In this document: positions 1-7,616 of the stretch, piece after piece
Layout of the letters: the number at the start of each line of letters is the position of its first letter
Numbering within the stretch: position 1 is the stretch's first letter
Source of the DNA: Paracoccaceae bacterium
GTDB taxonomy: Bacteria; Pseudomonadota; Alphaproteobacteria; Rhodobacterales; Rhodobacteraceae
NCBI GenBank assembly: GCA_024644285.1
Contig: JAHELH010000013.1
Span: forward strand, 1 to 19,842
DNA: 19,842 nt
Direction: 5' to 3'
Program-made: the position numbers and the translations under genes
Notes under the pieces: model-generated
What the model was told of the DNA's origin: nothing
The model's input: only the letters and a program-made list of their open reading frames with translations
Database searches by the model: none

Positions 1-44
1 CGGAAAGGACAACGCCCTCTCGAAACGCGAAGAGGAGATCAGCC

Positions 45-665
45 GTGACCAAACGCACGTCTGCCAAGTACAAGCTGGACCGCCGGATGGGCGAAAACAT
101 CTGGGGCCGTCCGAAATCCCCGGTCAACCGCCGCGACTACGGCCCCGGCCAGCATGGCCAGCGCCGCAAGGGAAAGCTTTCGGACTTCGGCATCCAGTTG
201 CGCGCCAAGCAGAAGCTGAAAGGCTATTACGGCGACCTGACCGAAAAGCAGTTCCGCCGGATCTATGCCGAGGCCGAGCGGGTCCGCGGCGATACCGGCG
301 AAAACCTGATCGGCCTGCTGGAGCGCCGGCTTGACGCCGTGGTCTACCGCGCCAAGTTCGTGCCGACGATGTTCGCCGCGCGCCAGTTCGTGAACCACCG
401 CCACGTCCGGGTGAACGGCAAGCTGGTGAACATCCCCAGCTACCGCGTCAAGGAAGGCGACGTGATCGAGATCCGCGACCGGTCCAAGCAGCTGGCCATC
501 GTGCTGGAATCGCAAGGTCTGCCAGAGCGCGACGTGCCGGATTACATCGATGTCGACACCAGCAAGATGACCGCCACCTTCACCCGTACGCCGACGCTGG
601 GCGACGTGCCATATCCGGTGATGATGGAGCCCAACCTCGTCGTGGAATTCTACGCCAAGAACTGA
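45..665 (+). CDS. rpsD: 30S ribosomal protein S4
   Basis: Small-subunit primary-binding protein S4, which binds 16S rRNA early in 30S assembly. The 206 residues are the full length expected of alphaproteobacterial S4. The N-terminal part (about 1-95) is rich in Arg/Lys and contains the typical segment with RRDYGPGQHG (residues 29-38). The S4 RNA-binding domain follows at roughly 96-160 (RRLDAVVYRAKF, then NHRHVRVNGKLVNIPSYRVKEGD). The start is GTG, chosen because an AGAGGAG ribosome binding site sits about 8 bases upstream and the conserved N-terminus begins there. It stands alone on this strand and is followed directly by an intrinsic terminator, so it looks like the end of its transcript. 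Nothing is unusual in the sequence. The identification is secure by family resemblance. Confidence 0.98.
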   Translation: MTKRTSAKYKLDRRMGENIWGRPKSPVNRRDYGPGQHGQRRKGKLSDFGIQLRAKQKLKGYYGDLTEKQFRRIYAEAERVRGDTGENLIGLLERRLDAVVYRAKFVPTMFAARQFVNHRHVRVNGKLVNIPSYRVKEGDVIEIRDRSKQLAIVLESQGLPERDVPDYIDVDTSKMTATFTRTPTLGDVPYPVMMEPNLVVEFYAKN

Positions 666-691
666 GCGGTTCCGCGACGGTTTTCGAAAAG

Positions 692-717
692 GCCGCGCCT
701 TCGGGTGCGGCTTTTTT
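692..717 (+). terminator. Rho-independent terminator of rpsD, probably bidirectional
   Basis: An 8-bp stem (692-699 with 704-711, one G-T wobble) closed by a TTCG tetraloop is followed by TTTTTT. It lies 27 bases after the rpsD stop. On the opposite strand the same stem is followed by TTTT, so it may also stop transcripts from the converging udgX-type gene, which ends at 749. Confidence 0.88.
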
Positions 718-748
718 GTTTCGCCGCGGTCAATGGTGGCCCGCCGCC

Positions 749-2203
749 TCAGGCGGCGATCATCTCGGTCACCTGCGCGAGGTCATCGCGGAATTTCACC
801 GTCTCCGCCTCGCGCAGCGCCGCCGTGGGCAGACGCAGCAGATAGGATGGATGTACCGTCACGAAGACGCGGCCATGCCTGGTGTCTTCGACGCGGCCGC
901 GCCGCTTGAGCAGCCCCTCGCGCCGGCCGGTCAGGCTTTGAAGCGCGGTGGCGCCCATCGACAGGATGAGCTTCGGCTTGACCAGCGCGATCTCGGCCTC
1001 GAGCCACCATTTGCAGTGCTCGATCTCGGTGCGGTTCGGCGGCTGGTGCAGGCGGCGCTTGCCCTGCCGTCGGAATTTGAAGTGCTTGACGGCATTGGTG
1101 ACATAAACCGCCTGCCGGTCGAGTCCGGCCTCGCCCGCGACCCGGTCGAAGAGCTGTCCCGCCGGGCCGACGAAGGGACGGCCGGCCAGGTCCTCGTGGT
1201 CGCCCGGCTGCTCGCCCACGATCATCAGCCGCGCGTCCGCCGGCCCCTCGCCCGGAACCGCCTGGGTGGCGTCGCGATGCAGCGGGCAGCGGGCGCAGCC
1301 GCGCAGTTCCCGCGTCAGGCCGGACTGGGTTTGCGGCATCGTGCAGCCCTGGGGCATGCGGGCCTGCTTCAGTATCTTCTCCGCCCGCTGCGGCGGCAGC
1401 GTCGGCGCGGCCAGTTGCATTTCCAGCGCGCGTTCGCCGGCATGGGCGATCAGGTCGGGTATGTGCCGCGCCTCGGGCATGTTCTTCCAGTACTTGCGCG
1501 GCATTTCCGAGCACATCGCCTGCACCTTCAGACGCGCCGGGTTGAAGATGTTCCGGAAATAGGTGCCCCACAGCTCCTCGGCCCCGTCCTCGGGCAGGTC
1601 GGGTTTTGGCTGGCCATCCTCCAGCGTCAGCCTGCCGTCTTCGAACCGGGCGGTGACGTCCGGTGTGGCGATGATCCAGTCCATGTCGCCGAAGCGACGG
1701 GTGAAGAATGGGGCGGTGGGCTCGACGGTGTGATGCGTCGGCTCGAACCAGGCGGCGAAGCGCCGGCGGCCGGCGGCGTCGCCCACGTCGCGGAAGCGGA
1801 CGAAGGCCTTCATCTTGTGGGCGCAGCGGCGCACGTTCTTTTCCATGGTGCGGAGACGCGCCAGATCGGCGTCGCCGCGGTCGGATATGAGCCGCGGGTT
1901 GTCCTGCAGACGGCAGAGAAAGTCGTAGAGACGGGCGAACCGTTCCGGATCGGCGTGCCAGACGACGGTGTTCGCGAGGTCGAGGAAGCCTTTCGGGACA
2001 GAGGGCGGCGTCCGCCCAGCAGGGGCGCGGGCGGGCGCGGCCCGGTTCGCTGCGCGTACCGGGCACGCGAACAGGTCGGTCTGGCTTTCGTCGGCGAAGC
2101 GCCAGAGTGCGTCCTCCGGCGGCACCTCGCGCAGCATCAGTCCGCGCGCGGCGTCGCGCCAGGCCTGCGCCGTGCCGATCCGGGGCAGGTGGATGGTTTC
2201 CAT
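749..2203 (-). CDS. DUF4130 / UdgX-type uracil-DNA glycosylase fusion protein
   Basis: A 484-residue two-domain protein. Residues about 1-260 match the DUF4130 type usually encoded beside a radical SAM DNA-repair protein (NPRLISDRGDADL, VRRCAHKMKAFVRFR, FFTRRF, WGTYFRNIFNPARLK). Residues about 295-484 are a UdgX/family 4-like uracil-DNA glycosylase domain. They show GEQPGDHEDLAGRPFVGPAG (330-349), the UdgX-specific loop KRRLH (382-386) and HPSYLLR (451-457). In characterised UdgX the loop histidine, here His386, becomes covalently linked to the uracil-derived abasic site. Cys303, Cys306 and Cys397 are candidate iron-sulfur ligands. No cysteine follows 397, so the fourth ligand is not obvious. 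The start ATG overlaps the stop of the upstream radical SAM gene (TGATG), has no good ribosome binding site of its own, and is probably translationally coupled. Predicted role: recognition of uracil in damaged DNA. The DUF4130 activity is unknown. Confidence 0.9.
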   Translation of the reverse strand: METIHLPRIGTAQAWRDAARGLMLREVPPEDALWRFADESQTDLFACPVRAANRAAPARAPAGRTPPSVPKGFLDLANTVVWHADPERFARLYDFLCRLQDNPRLISDRGDADLARLRTMEKNVRRCAHKMKAFVRFRDVGDAAGRRRFAAWFEPTHHTVEPTAPFFTRRFGDMDWIIATPDVTARFEDGRLTLEDGQPKPDLPEDGAEELWGTYFRNIFNPARLKVQAMCSEMPRKYWKNMPEARHIPDLIAHAGERALEMQLAAPTLPPQRAEKILKQARMPQGCTMPQTQSGLTRELRGCARCPLHRDATQAVPGEGPADARLMIVGEQPGDHEDLAGRPFVGPAGQLFDRVAGEAGLDRQAVYVTNAVKHFKFRRQGKRRLHQPPNRTEIEHCKWWLEAEIALVKPKLILSMGATALQSLTGRREGLLKRRGRVEDTRHGRVFVTVHPSYLLRLPTAALREAETVKFRDDLAQVTEMIAA

Positions 2204-3429
2204 CAGATGAGCTGCAACTGTTCCGGCGGGGGCGCGAAGCGGGCGCGCAGGTCGGCGCTGTCGGTCAGCGCGCCGGGTGTCCAGCCGCGCACTGTGATGA
2301 ACGGCCGCGCCTTCTTCAGCGCCGCGCCCATCCGCTGCAGATCCTCGTAGCGCAGGGTACGGTGCCGCCGTGTCGTCAGGATGCGGCCCACGGTTCGCGT
2401 TCCGAAACCCGGCACACGCAACAGCATCTCGCGGTCGGCGCGCTGCACGTCGACCGGGAACAGCGCGCGATGGGCCAGAGCCCAGGCGAGTTTCGGGTCG
2501 AGGTCCAGGTCGAGATTGCCGCCCGGAGCGACCCCGGTGATCTCGTCCACGTCGAAGCCGTAGAACCGCAGCAGCCAGTCGGCCTGGTAAAGCCGGTGCT
2601 CGCGCGCCAGCGGCGGCTTGATCAAGGGCAGTTTACGGCTTGCATCGGGGATCGGCGAGAAGGCGGAATAATAGACCCGCTTCAGCCCGAAATCGCCGTA
2701 AAGCCGGGTCGCCTGGCCCAGGATCGTCGCGTCGTTCGAGCCGTCGGCGCCGACGATCATCTGGGTGGACTGGCCGGCGGGGGCGAATTTCGGCGGGCGC
2801 TTGCCAGTGTGGCTGCGCTCTTTCGACGCCACCCGCCGCGCCTTCACGTCGCCCATCGCGGCGCGGATCGTGCCGGGGTTCTTCTCGGGCGCGTAAGCCT
2901 GCACGGCGGCGTCGGTGGGCAGCTCGACATTGATCGACAGCCGGTCGGCGAAGAGGCCCGCCTGCTCGATAAGGTCCGGTGCGGCGTCGGGGATGGTTTT
3001 CAGGTGGATGTAGCCGCGGAAATTCTCGCGTTCCCGCAGGGTGCGGGCGATCTGCACCATGTCCTCCATCGTCTTGTCGGGCGAGCGGATGATGCCGGAG
3101 GACAGGAACAGCCCCTCGATGTAGTTGCGGCGGTAGAACTCGGTGGTGAGGTGCACGACCTCTTCGACGCTGAACCGCGCGCGGGGGGTGTTCGACGACA
3201 CGCGGTTCACGCAATAGGCGCAGTCGTAGATGCAGAAGTTGGTCATCAGGATCTTGAGAAGACTGATGCAACGCCCGTCCGGCGCGTAGGCGTGGCAGAT
3301 GCCGGATCCTTCGGTCGAGCCCAGCCCCTTGCCGTCACGGCTGTCCCGGCGCGCTGTGCCGGACGACGCGCAGGAGGCGTCGTAGCGGGCCGCATCCGAC
3401 AGAATCGCTAACTTTTTGTTCAAACTCAT
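2203..3429 (-). CDS. Putative DNA modification/repair radical SAM protein
   Basis: Numbered from the chosen start (408 residues), the radical SAM cluster motif CxxxCxxC is Cys66, Cys70, Cys73 (CIYDCAYC). Extra conserved-looking cysteines are at 20, 45 and 54. A helix-hairpin-helix DNA-binding segment is near 336-351 (LLRVPGFGTRTVGRIL). This domain set is that of the radical SAM family genetically linked to DUF4130/uracil-DNA glycosylase proteins. The substrate is not known, but the helix-hairpin-helix motif and the linked partner point to DNA. The start at 3429 (MSLNKKLAILSDAARYDASC) is chosen because family members begin this way. In-frame ATGs also occur at 3435, 3444 and 3447. The promoter -10 lies over 3443-3448, so the two upstream ones cannot be on the mRNA from that promoter, while 3435 could be a leaderless start. 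The gene overlaps the next one by one base. The family call is secure and the reaction is unknown. Confidence 0.9.
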   Translation of the reverse strand: MSLNKKLAILSDAARYDASCASSGTARRDSRDGKGLGSTEGSGICHAYAPDGRCISLLKILMTNFCIYDCAYCVNRVSSNTPRARFSVEEVVHLTTEFYRRNYIEGLFLSSGIIRSPDKTMEDMVQIARTLRERENFRGYIHLKTIPDAAPDLIEQAGLFADRLSINVELPTDAAVQAYAPEKNPGTIRAAMGDVKARRVASKERSHTGKRPPKFAPAGQSTQMIVGADGSNDATILGQATRLYGDFGLKRVYYSAFSPIPDASRKLPLIKPPLAREHRLYQADWLLRFYGFDVDEITGVAPGGNLDLDLDPKLAWALAHRALFPVDVQRADREMLLRVPGFGTRTVGRILTTRRHRTLRYEDLQRMGAALKKARPFITVRGWTPGALTDSADLRARFAPPPEQLQLI

Positions 3430-3438
3430 GACCATGAT

Positions 3439-3453
3439 GTTCATCATATGTTC
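3439..3453. promoter_or_regulatory. Candidate LexA operator (SOS box)
   Basis: The direct repeat GTTC-ATCATAT-GTTC is an exact match to the alphaproteobacterial LexA site GTTC-N7-GTTC, with an A/T-rich spacer. It lies 10 bases upstream of the chosen start of the radical SAM gene and covers the whole predicted -10 hexamer, the standard geometry for repression. That LexA binds it is inferred. The motif and its position are seen directly. Confidence 0.75.
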
Positions 3454-3471
3454 TCATGGCCGGAACGGCAA
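3443..3471 (-). promoter_or_regulatory. Promoter of the radical SAM / UdgX operon
   Basis: Reading the minus strand, TTGCCG (3471-3466) and TATGAT (3448-3443) are separated by exactly 17 bases, a good sigma-70-type spacing with a near-consensus -10. Transcription would start near 3436-3435, leaving a leader of zero to about seven bases. The candidate LexA box overlaps the -10 completely. The promoter sits between the GNAT stop codon and the radical SAM start, so the operon need not depend on GNAT transcription. Confidence 0.65.
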
Positions 3472-3484
3472 GGGCAGGGCGGGA

Positions 3485-3955
3485 TCAGTCCGCCGGGACG
3501 GGGCCTTGCAGGAACAGTTCGCCGTCGATGATGCGCCCCGTCGGGCGCAGGCCGAACCTTTCGTAGAAGACGAGTGCCGAATCGTCGCGTGGCACGACGG
3601 ATGTGCAGAAGGTGCCGCGGCCCCAGGTGCGGGCCTGGGCAAAGGCGGCCTGCATAGCGAAGCGGCCGTAGCCCTTGCCCTGCGCAGCCGCGTCGACCAT
3701 CAGCCGCCAGAGGTAGACCGCGTCGGGCGGATCCTCGGGCTCGACCTCGGGGTGGTCGGGGCGCATGTCGACCAGCGCGATGAGGCCCACGGCCTTGCGG
3801 CCCTCGAATATGGCGCGAGTCCAGGTGAAGGGGGCATAGGCGGTCTGGGCCACGGTGCGCTCGGCAGAGGCGACGAGGCCCTGCTGGGTGTCCTTCACCC
3901 GCAGCGCAAGGATCGCGGACAGGTTTTCATAGGCCACCTCTTGCAGTTCCGGCAT
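3485..3955 (-). CDS. GNAT-family N-acetyltransferase, polyamine-acetyltransferase-like
   Basis: The 156 residues form a single GNAT domain. Acetyl-CoA motif A is LMVDAAAQGKGYG (85-97), with the Q/R-x-x-G-x-G/A signature at QGKGYG. The C-terminal FYERFGL (130-136) carries the usual catalytic-region tyrosine. The N-terminal pattern (ALRVKDTQQGLVAS) and YLWRLMV resemble diamine/spermidine acetyltransferases of the BltD/PaiA kind, but substrate cannot be read from sequence. The start has a strong GGGAGGGG ribosome binding site about 6 bases upstream. The gene is divergent from homospermidine synthase across a 119-bp spacer, a context that fits polyamine acetylation. It is co-directional with the downstream radical SAM gene, which has its own promoter. 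GNAT call secure; substrate inferred. Confidence 0.85.
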   Translation of the reverse strand: MPELQEVAYENLSAILALRVKDTQQGLVASAERTVAQTAYAPFTWTRAIFEGRKAVGLIALVDMRPDHPEVEPEDPPDAVYLWRLMVDAAAQGKGYGRFAMQAAFAQARTWGRGTFCTSVVPRDDSALVFYERFGLRPTGRIIDGELFLQGPVPAD

Positions 3956-4074
3956 CGATCCCCTCCCAGCGTGGCGTTTTCGGGTGGCCGCCGCGAGGCT
4001 CTCCGATTAGAAGCGCGCCGACCCTGCCCATCTGGGCCGAAGCTCGCGAATACCGCAACCCCGGAGAGACGCAC

Positions 4075-5496
4075 ATGAGCACCGACTACCCCGTCTACGC
4101 CCATATCGACGGCCCCATCGTGATGATCGGCTTCGGCTCGATCGGCCGTGGGACGCTGCCGCTGATCGAGCGGCATTTCGAATATGACGCGAAGAAGATG
4201 GTGGTGATCGAGCCGCAGCATGCAGCCCACAACTTCCTGACCCAGCGCGGCATCCGGCATCTGCAGGTGGCGATCACACGTGATAATTACCGCGACGTTC
4301 TGGGCGGGCTGTTCGAGCGCGGCAAGGGCTTCTGCGTGAACCTTTCCGTCGACACCTCGTCGCTGGACCTGATGAAGTTCTGCCGCGAGTTGGAGGTGCC
4401 CTATATCGACACCGTGGTCGAGCCCTGGGCGGGGTTCTATTTCGAGACGCCAGACAACGCCGACCGCACAAACTACGCCCTGCGCCAGAAGGTGCGCGAC
4501 GAGAAGGCGGCCAATCCCGGCGGCACCACGGCGGTGAGCTGCTGCGGCGCGAACCCCGGCATGGTGTCGTGGTTCGTCAAGGAGGCGCTTTTGACACTGG
4601 CGAAGGATACCGGACGCGATGCGACGCCGCCGCGGGAACGCGAGGGCTGGGCGAGACTGATGCGGTCGCTTGGCGTCAAGGGCGTGCACATCGCCGAGCG
4701 CGACACCCAGGCGCGGCGGCAACCGAAGCCGCGCGGCGTATTCGTCAATACCTGGTCGGTGGAGGGTTTCATCGCCGAAGGCTTCCAGCCGGCGGAACTG
4801 GGCTGGGGCACGCATGAGACCTGGATGCCCGAGACCTCGCACAGCTATGACACCGGCTGCCAGGCCGGCATCTGGTTCGAGCGCCCCGGCGCGATCACCC
4901 GGGTGCACACCTGGTGCCCGACACCGGGGCCGCAATTCGGCTTTCTGGTGACCCATAACGAGGCGATCTCGATTTCCGACTACTACACCGTCGGCGCGGG
5001 GGCGAAGCCGGAATATCGCCCTACCTGCCACTACGCCTACCACCCCAGCGACGACGCGGTGCTGTCGCTGCACGAATGTTTCGGCGCGGGAAAGACGCAG
5101 GAAAAGCACCACATTCTCGACGAGAACGAGATCGTCGAGGGCATCGACGAGTTGGGGGTGCTTTTGTACGGGCACGAGAAGAACGCGCTCTGGTACGGCT
5201 CGCGCCTGTCGATGGAGGAAACCCGCGACCTGGCGCCGTTCCAGAACGCCACCGGACTGCAGGTGTCGAGCGCGGTGCTGGCGGGGATGGTCTGGGCGCT
5301 GGAGAACCCCAATGCGGGGATCGTCGAGACCGACGAGATGGACCATGCAAGGTGCCTGGAGGTGCAGCGGCCCTACCTGGGCCCGGTCGAGGCGCATTAC
5401 ACCGACTGGACGCCGCTGACCGACCGCTGGGAGCAGTTCCCCGAGGACATCGACGAAAGCGATCCCTGGCTTTTCCGCAACGTGCTGGCGAGTTGA
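4075..5496 (+). CDS. hss: Homospermidine synthase
   Basis: Makes sym-homospermidine from putrescine by NAD-dependent transfer of an aminobutyl group (EC 2.5.1.44), a cytosolic polyamine-pathway enzyme typical of alphaproteobacteria. The 473 residues match the usual bacterial length. The NAD-binding Rossmann segment is near the N-terminus (VMIGFGSIGRG, about 16-26). Family-typical stretches include DTVVEPWAGFYF and the histidine/tyrosine-rich region YRPTCHYAYHP. The ATG is preceded by GGAGAG about 6 bases upstream. The 119-bp divergent spacer to the GNAT gene (3956-4074) must hold promoters for both, but I see no clear hexamers. The next gene, hisC, starts 117 bases downstream; there is no convincing terminator between them. 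Confidence 0.93.
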   Translation: MSTDYPVYAHIDGPIVMIGFGSIGRGTLPLIERHFEYDAKKMVVIEPQHAAHNFLTQRGIRHLQVAITRDNYRDVLGGLFERGKGFCVNLSVDTSSLDLMKFCRELEVPYIDTVVEPWAGFYFETPDNADRTNYALRQKVRDEKAANPGGTTAVSCCGANPGMVSWFVKEALLTLAKDTGRDATPPREREGWARLMRSLGVKGVHIAERDTQARRQPKPRGVFVNTWSVEGFIAEGFQPAELGWGTHETWMPETSHSYDTGCQAGIWFERPGAITRVHTWCPTPGPQFGFLVTHNEAISISDYYTVGAGAKPEYRPTCHYAYHPSDDAVLSLHECFGAGKTQEKHHILDENEIVEGIDELGVLLYGHEKNALWYGSRLSMEETRDLAPFQNATGLQVSSAVLAGMVWALENPNAGIVETDEMDHARCLEVQRPYLGPVEAHYTDWTPLTDRWEQFPEDIDESDPWLFRNVLAS

Positions 5497-5613
5497 CGCC
5501 ACGTCGCCTGCAACTCCCCGGCGCGCCGCGGCTTTTCCCGCGCAAGTGTCGCATCCTTGCACTGGTCACCCCCTGCCGCGCCCGTTAAGACGGCGCGCAA
5601 GAGGAGGGGGCGC

Positions 5614-6699
5614 ATGTCCGCGATAGAACCGCAGCCCGGGATCATGGAAATCGAGCTGTACCAGGGCGGCCAGTCGACGCTGGACGGGCGCACGGACGTG
5701 GTCAAGCTGTCGTCGAACGAAAACCCCTTTGGCCCCAGCCCCAAGGCGGTCGAGGCCTTTGCCCGCGCGTCGCGGCAGTTGCACCGCTATCCGCCGACCG
5801 ACCATGCCTCGCTGCGGAACGCCATCGGCGAGGTGCACGGGCTGGACCCCGAGCGGATCATCTGCGGCGTGGGCTCGGACGAGATCATCCATTTCCTGTG
5901 CCAGGCCTATGCCGGGCCGGGCTGCGAGGTGCTGCACACCGAGCACGGGTTCGCCATGTACCGGATCTCGGCGCTGGCCGCCGGGGCTGTGCCGGTCGAG
6001 GCGAAAGAGACCGAGCGGGTGACCGATGTCGGCAACCTGCTCGATGCCTGCACGGAACGCACCAGGCTGGTTTTCATCGCCAATCCCAACAATCCCACCG
6101 CGACGATGATCGGCGGCAACGAAATGGCGCGTTTGGCCGAGGGGCTTCCCGACGGGGCATTGCTGGTGCTGGACGGGGCCTATGCCGAATATGTCGAGGG
6201 CTATGACGGCGGCGTCGGCCTGATCGACAGCCGCGACAACGTGTTCATGACGCGCACCTTTTCCAAGCTCTACGGGCTGGGGGGGTTGCGGATCGGCTGG
6301 GGATACGGGCCGAAAGAGGTCATCGACACGCTGAACCGCATCCGCGGTCCGTTCAACCTGAGCCAGGCGCAACTGGGCGCGGCGGAGGCGGCGGTCCGCG
6401 ACCGCGACTATGTGCGCCATTGCCTGGCCGAGAACAAGCGGATGCGCGCCTGGATGGCCGAGGCGCTGGCCGGGCTGGGCGTGCCCTCGGACACGTCCTG
6501 CGCCAATTTCATCCTCGCCCGGTTCCACGACGCGGAAGAGGCCGAGGCCTGCGACGCCCATCTCAAAGAGGCCGGGATCCTGGTGCGCCGGGTGACCGGC
6601 TACAAGCTGCCGCACTGTCTGCGGATCACCGTGGGCGACGAGGCGTCCTGCCGCCGCACGGTGCACGCCATCGCCGGATTCAAGGGCGCTCGGGAATGA
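5614..6699 (+). CDS. hisC: Histidinol-phosphate / aromatic aminotransferase HisC
   Basis: PLP-dependent class I/II aminotransferase of 361 residues, full length. Visible motifs are SNENPFGPSPKA (34-45), NPNNPT (157-162), LDGAYAEY (186-193, Asp187 contacting the cofactor) and FSKLYGLGGLRIGW (216-229), where Lys218 is the Schiff-base lysine. The reaction is histidinol phosphate transamination. Placed directly before tyrC with a 4-base overlap, and with no other his genes in view, it probably also or mainly transaminates prephenate or the aromatic keto acids, as in the known hisC-tyrC arrangement of Zymomonas. The start at 5614 is chosen over an upstream in-frame codon because GAGGAGGGGG lies just before it and homologues begin here. 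Confidence 0.93.
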   Translation: MSAIEPQPGIMEIELYQGGQSTLDGRTDVVKLSSNENPFGPSPKAVEAFARASRQLHRYPPTDHASLRNAIGEVHGLDPERIICGVGSDEIIHFLCQAYAGPGCEVLHTEHGFAMYRISALAAGAVPVEAKETERVTDVGNLLDACTERTRLVFIANPNNPTATMIGGNEMARLAEGLPDGALLVLDGAYAEYVEGYDGGVGLIDSRDNVFMTRTFSKLYGLGGLRIGWGYGPKEVIDTLNRIRGPFNLSQAQLGAAEAAVRDRDYVRHCLAENKRMRAWMAEALAGLGVPSDTSCANFILARFHDAEEAEACDAHLKEAGILVRRVTGYKLPHCLRITVGDEASCRRTVHAIAGFKGARE

Positions 6700-7616
6700 G
6701 CGTGGTCTACGACCGCGTGGCGCTGATCGGACTGGGGCTGATCGCCTCGTCGATGGCGCATGCGATGCGTCGTGACGGGCTGGCGGGCGAGATCGTCGGC
6801 ACCGCGCGGTCGGCCGAGACGCGGGCGGTGGTGGAGGAGCTGGGGTTCTGCGACCGGGTGGTCGAGACCGCCGCCGAGGCGGTGACGGACGCCGACCTGG
6901 TGGTGCTGGCAGTGCCGGTCGGGGTGATGGGCGATATCGCGGTCGGGATCGGGCCGCACCTGAAGCCGGGCGCGACGGTGACGGATGTCGGTTCGGTCAA
7001 GCGTCACGTGATCGAAACCGTGACGCCGCATATCCCCGAGGGCGTGCATTTCATCCCCGGCCACCCTTTGGCGGGGACCGAGCATTCCGGGCCGCGCTCT
7101 GGCTTTGCCGATCTGTTCCTGAACCGCTGGACGCTGCTGATCCCGGACCAGACGACCGACCCGGCGGCGCTGCAGCGGCTGACCGACTACTGGCATGCGC
7201 TGGGCGCGCATGTGGACGTGATGGACGCCGATCACCACGACCTGGTGCTGGCGGTGACCAGCCACGCGCCGCACCTGATCGCCTATACCATGGTCGGCGT
7301 GGCGGACGATCTGCGGCGGGTGACCGACAGCGAGGTCATCAAGTACTCGGCGGCGGGTTTCCGCGACTTTACGCGGATTGCCGCCAGCGACCCGACGATG
7401 TGGCGCGACGTTTTTCTCACCAACAAGCAGGCAACATTGGAGATTCTCGGCCGTTTCACCGAAGAGCTGTTCGCCCTGCAGCGGGCGATCCGCAAGGGTG
7501 ACGGCCAGCATCTTTACGACTATTTTACCCGCACCCGGGCAATCAGACGCGGGATCATCGAAGCGGGGCAGGATATCGACGCCCCGGATTTCGGGCGAGG
7601 AGCGGTCAAGAAATGA
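6696..7616 (+). CDS. tyrC: Prephenate/arogenate (cyclohexadienyl) dehydrogenase
   Basis: The 306-residue TyrA-family dehydrogenase performs the oxidative decarboxylation step of tyrosine synthesis. The N-terminal NAD(P)-binding motif is GLGLIASS (12-19), where the usual third glycine is replaced by Ala, a common variant in this family. The substrate-site segment GHPLAGTEHSGP (122-133) includes the catalytic-type His123 and the conserved His130. No ACT or chorismate mutase domain is attached, consistent with the broad-specificity TyrC form. Its ATG overlaps the hisC stop (ATGA) and its own stop overlaps the next start in the same way, so the three genes are almost certainly one transcript. Whether prephenate or arogenate is preferred cannot be told. 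Confidence 0.92.
   Translation: MSVVYDRVALIGLGLIASSMAHAMRRDGLAGEIVGTARSAETRAVVEELGFCDRVVETAAEAVTDADLVVLAVPVGVMGDIAVGIGPHLKPGATVTDVGSVKRHVIETVTPHIPEGVHFIPGHPLAGTEHSGPRSGFADLFLNRWTLLIPDQTTDPAALQRLTDYWHALGAHVDVMDADHHDLVLAVTSHAPHLIAYTMVGVADDLRRVTDSEVIKYSAAGFRDFTRIAASDPTMWRDVFLTNKQATLEILGRFTEELFALQRAIRKGDGQHLYDYFTRTRAIRRGIIEAGQDIDAPDFGRGAVKK

Noticed and set aside
5497..5613. Terminator or promoter between homospermidine synthase and hisC
   Set aside because: There are G+C palindromes followed by TTTT near 5530-5537 and a TTAAGA at 5585, but no stem with a proper loop and no matching -35; only the strong ribosome binding site before hisC is convincing.
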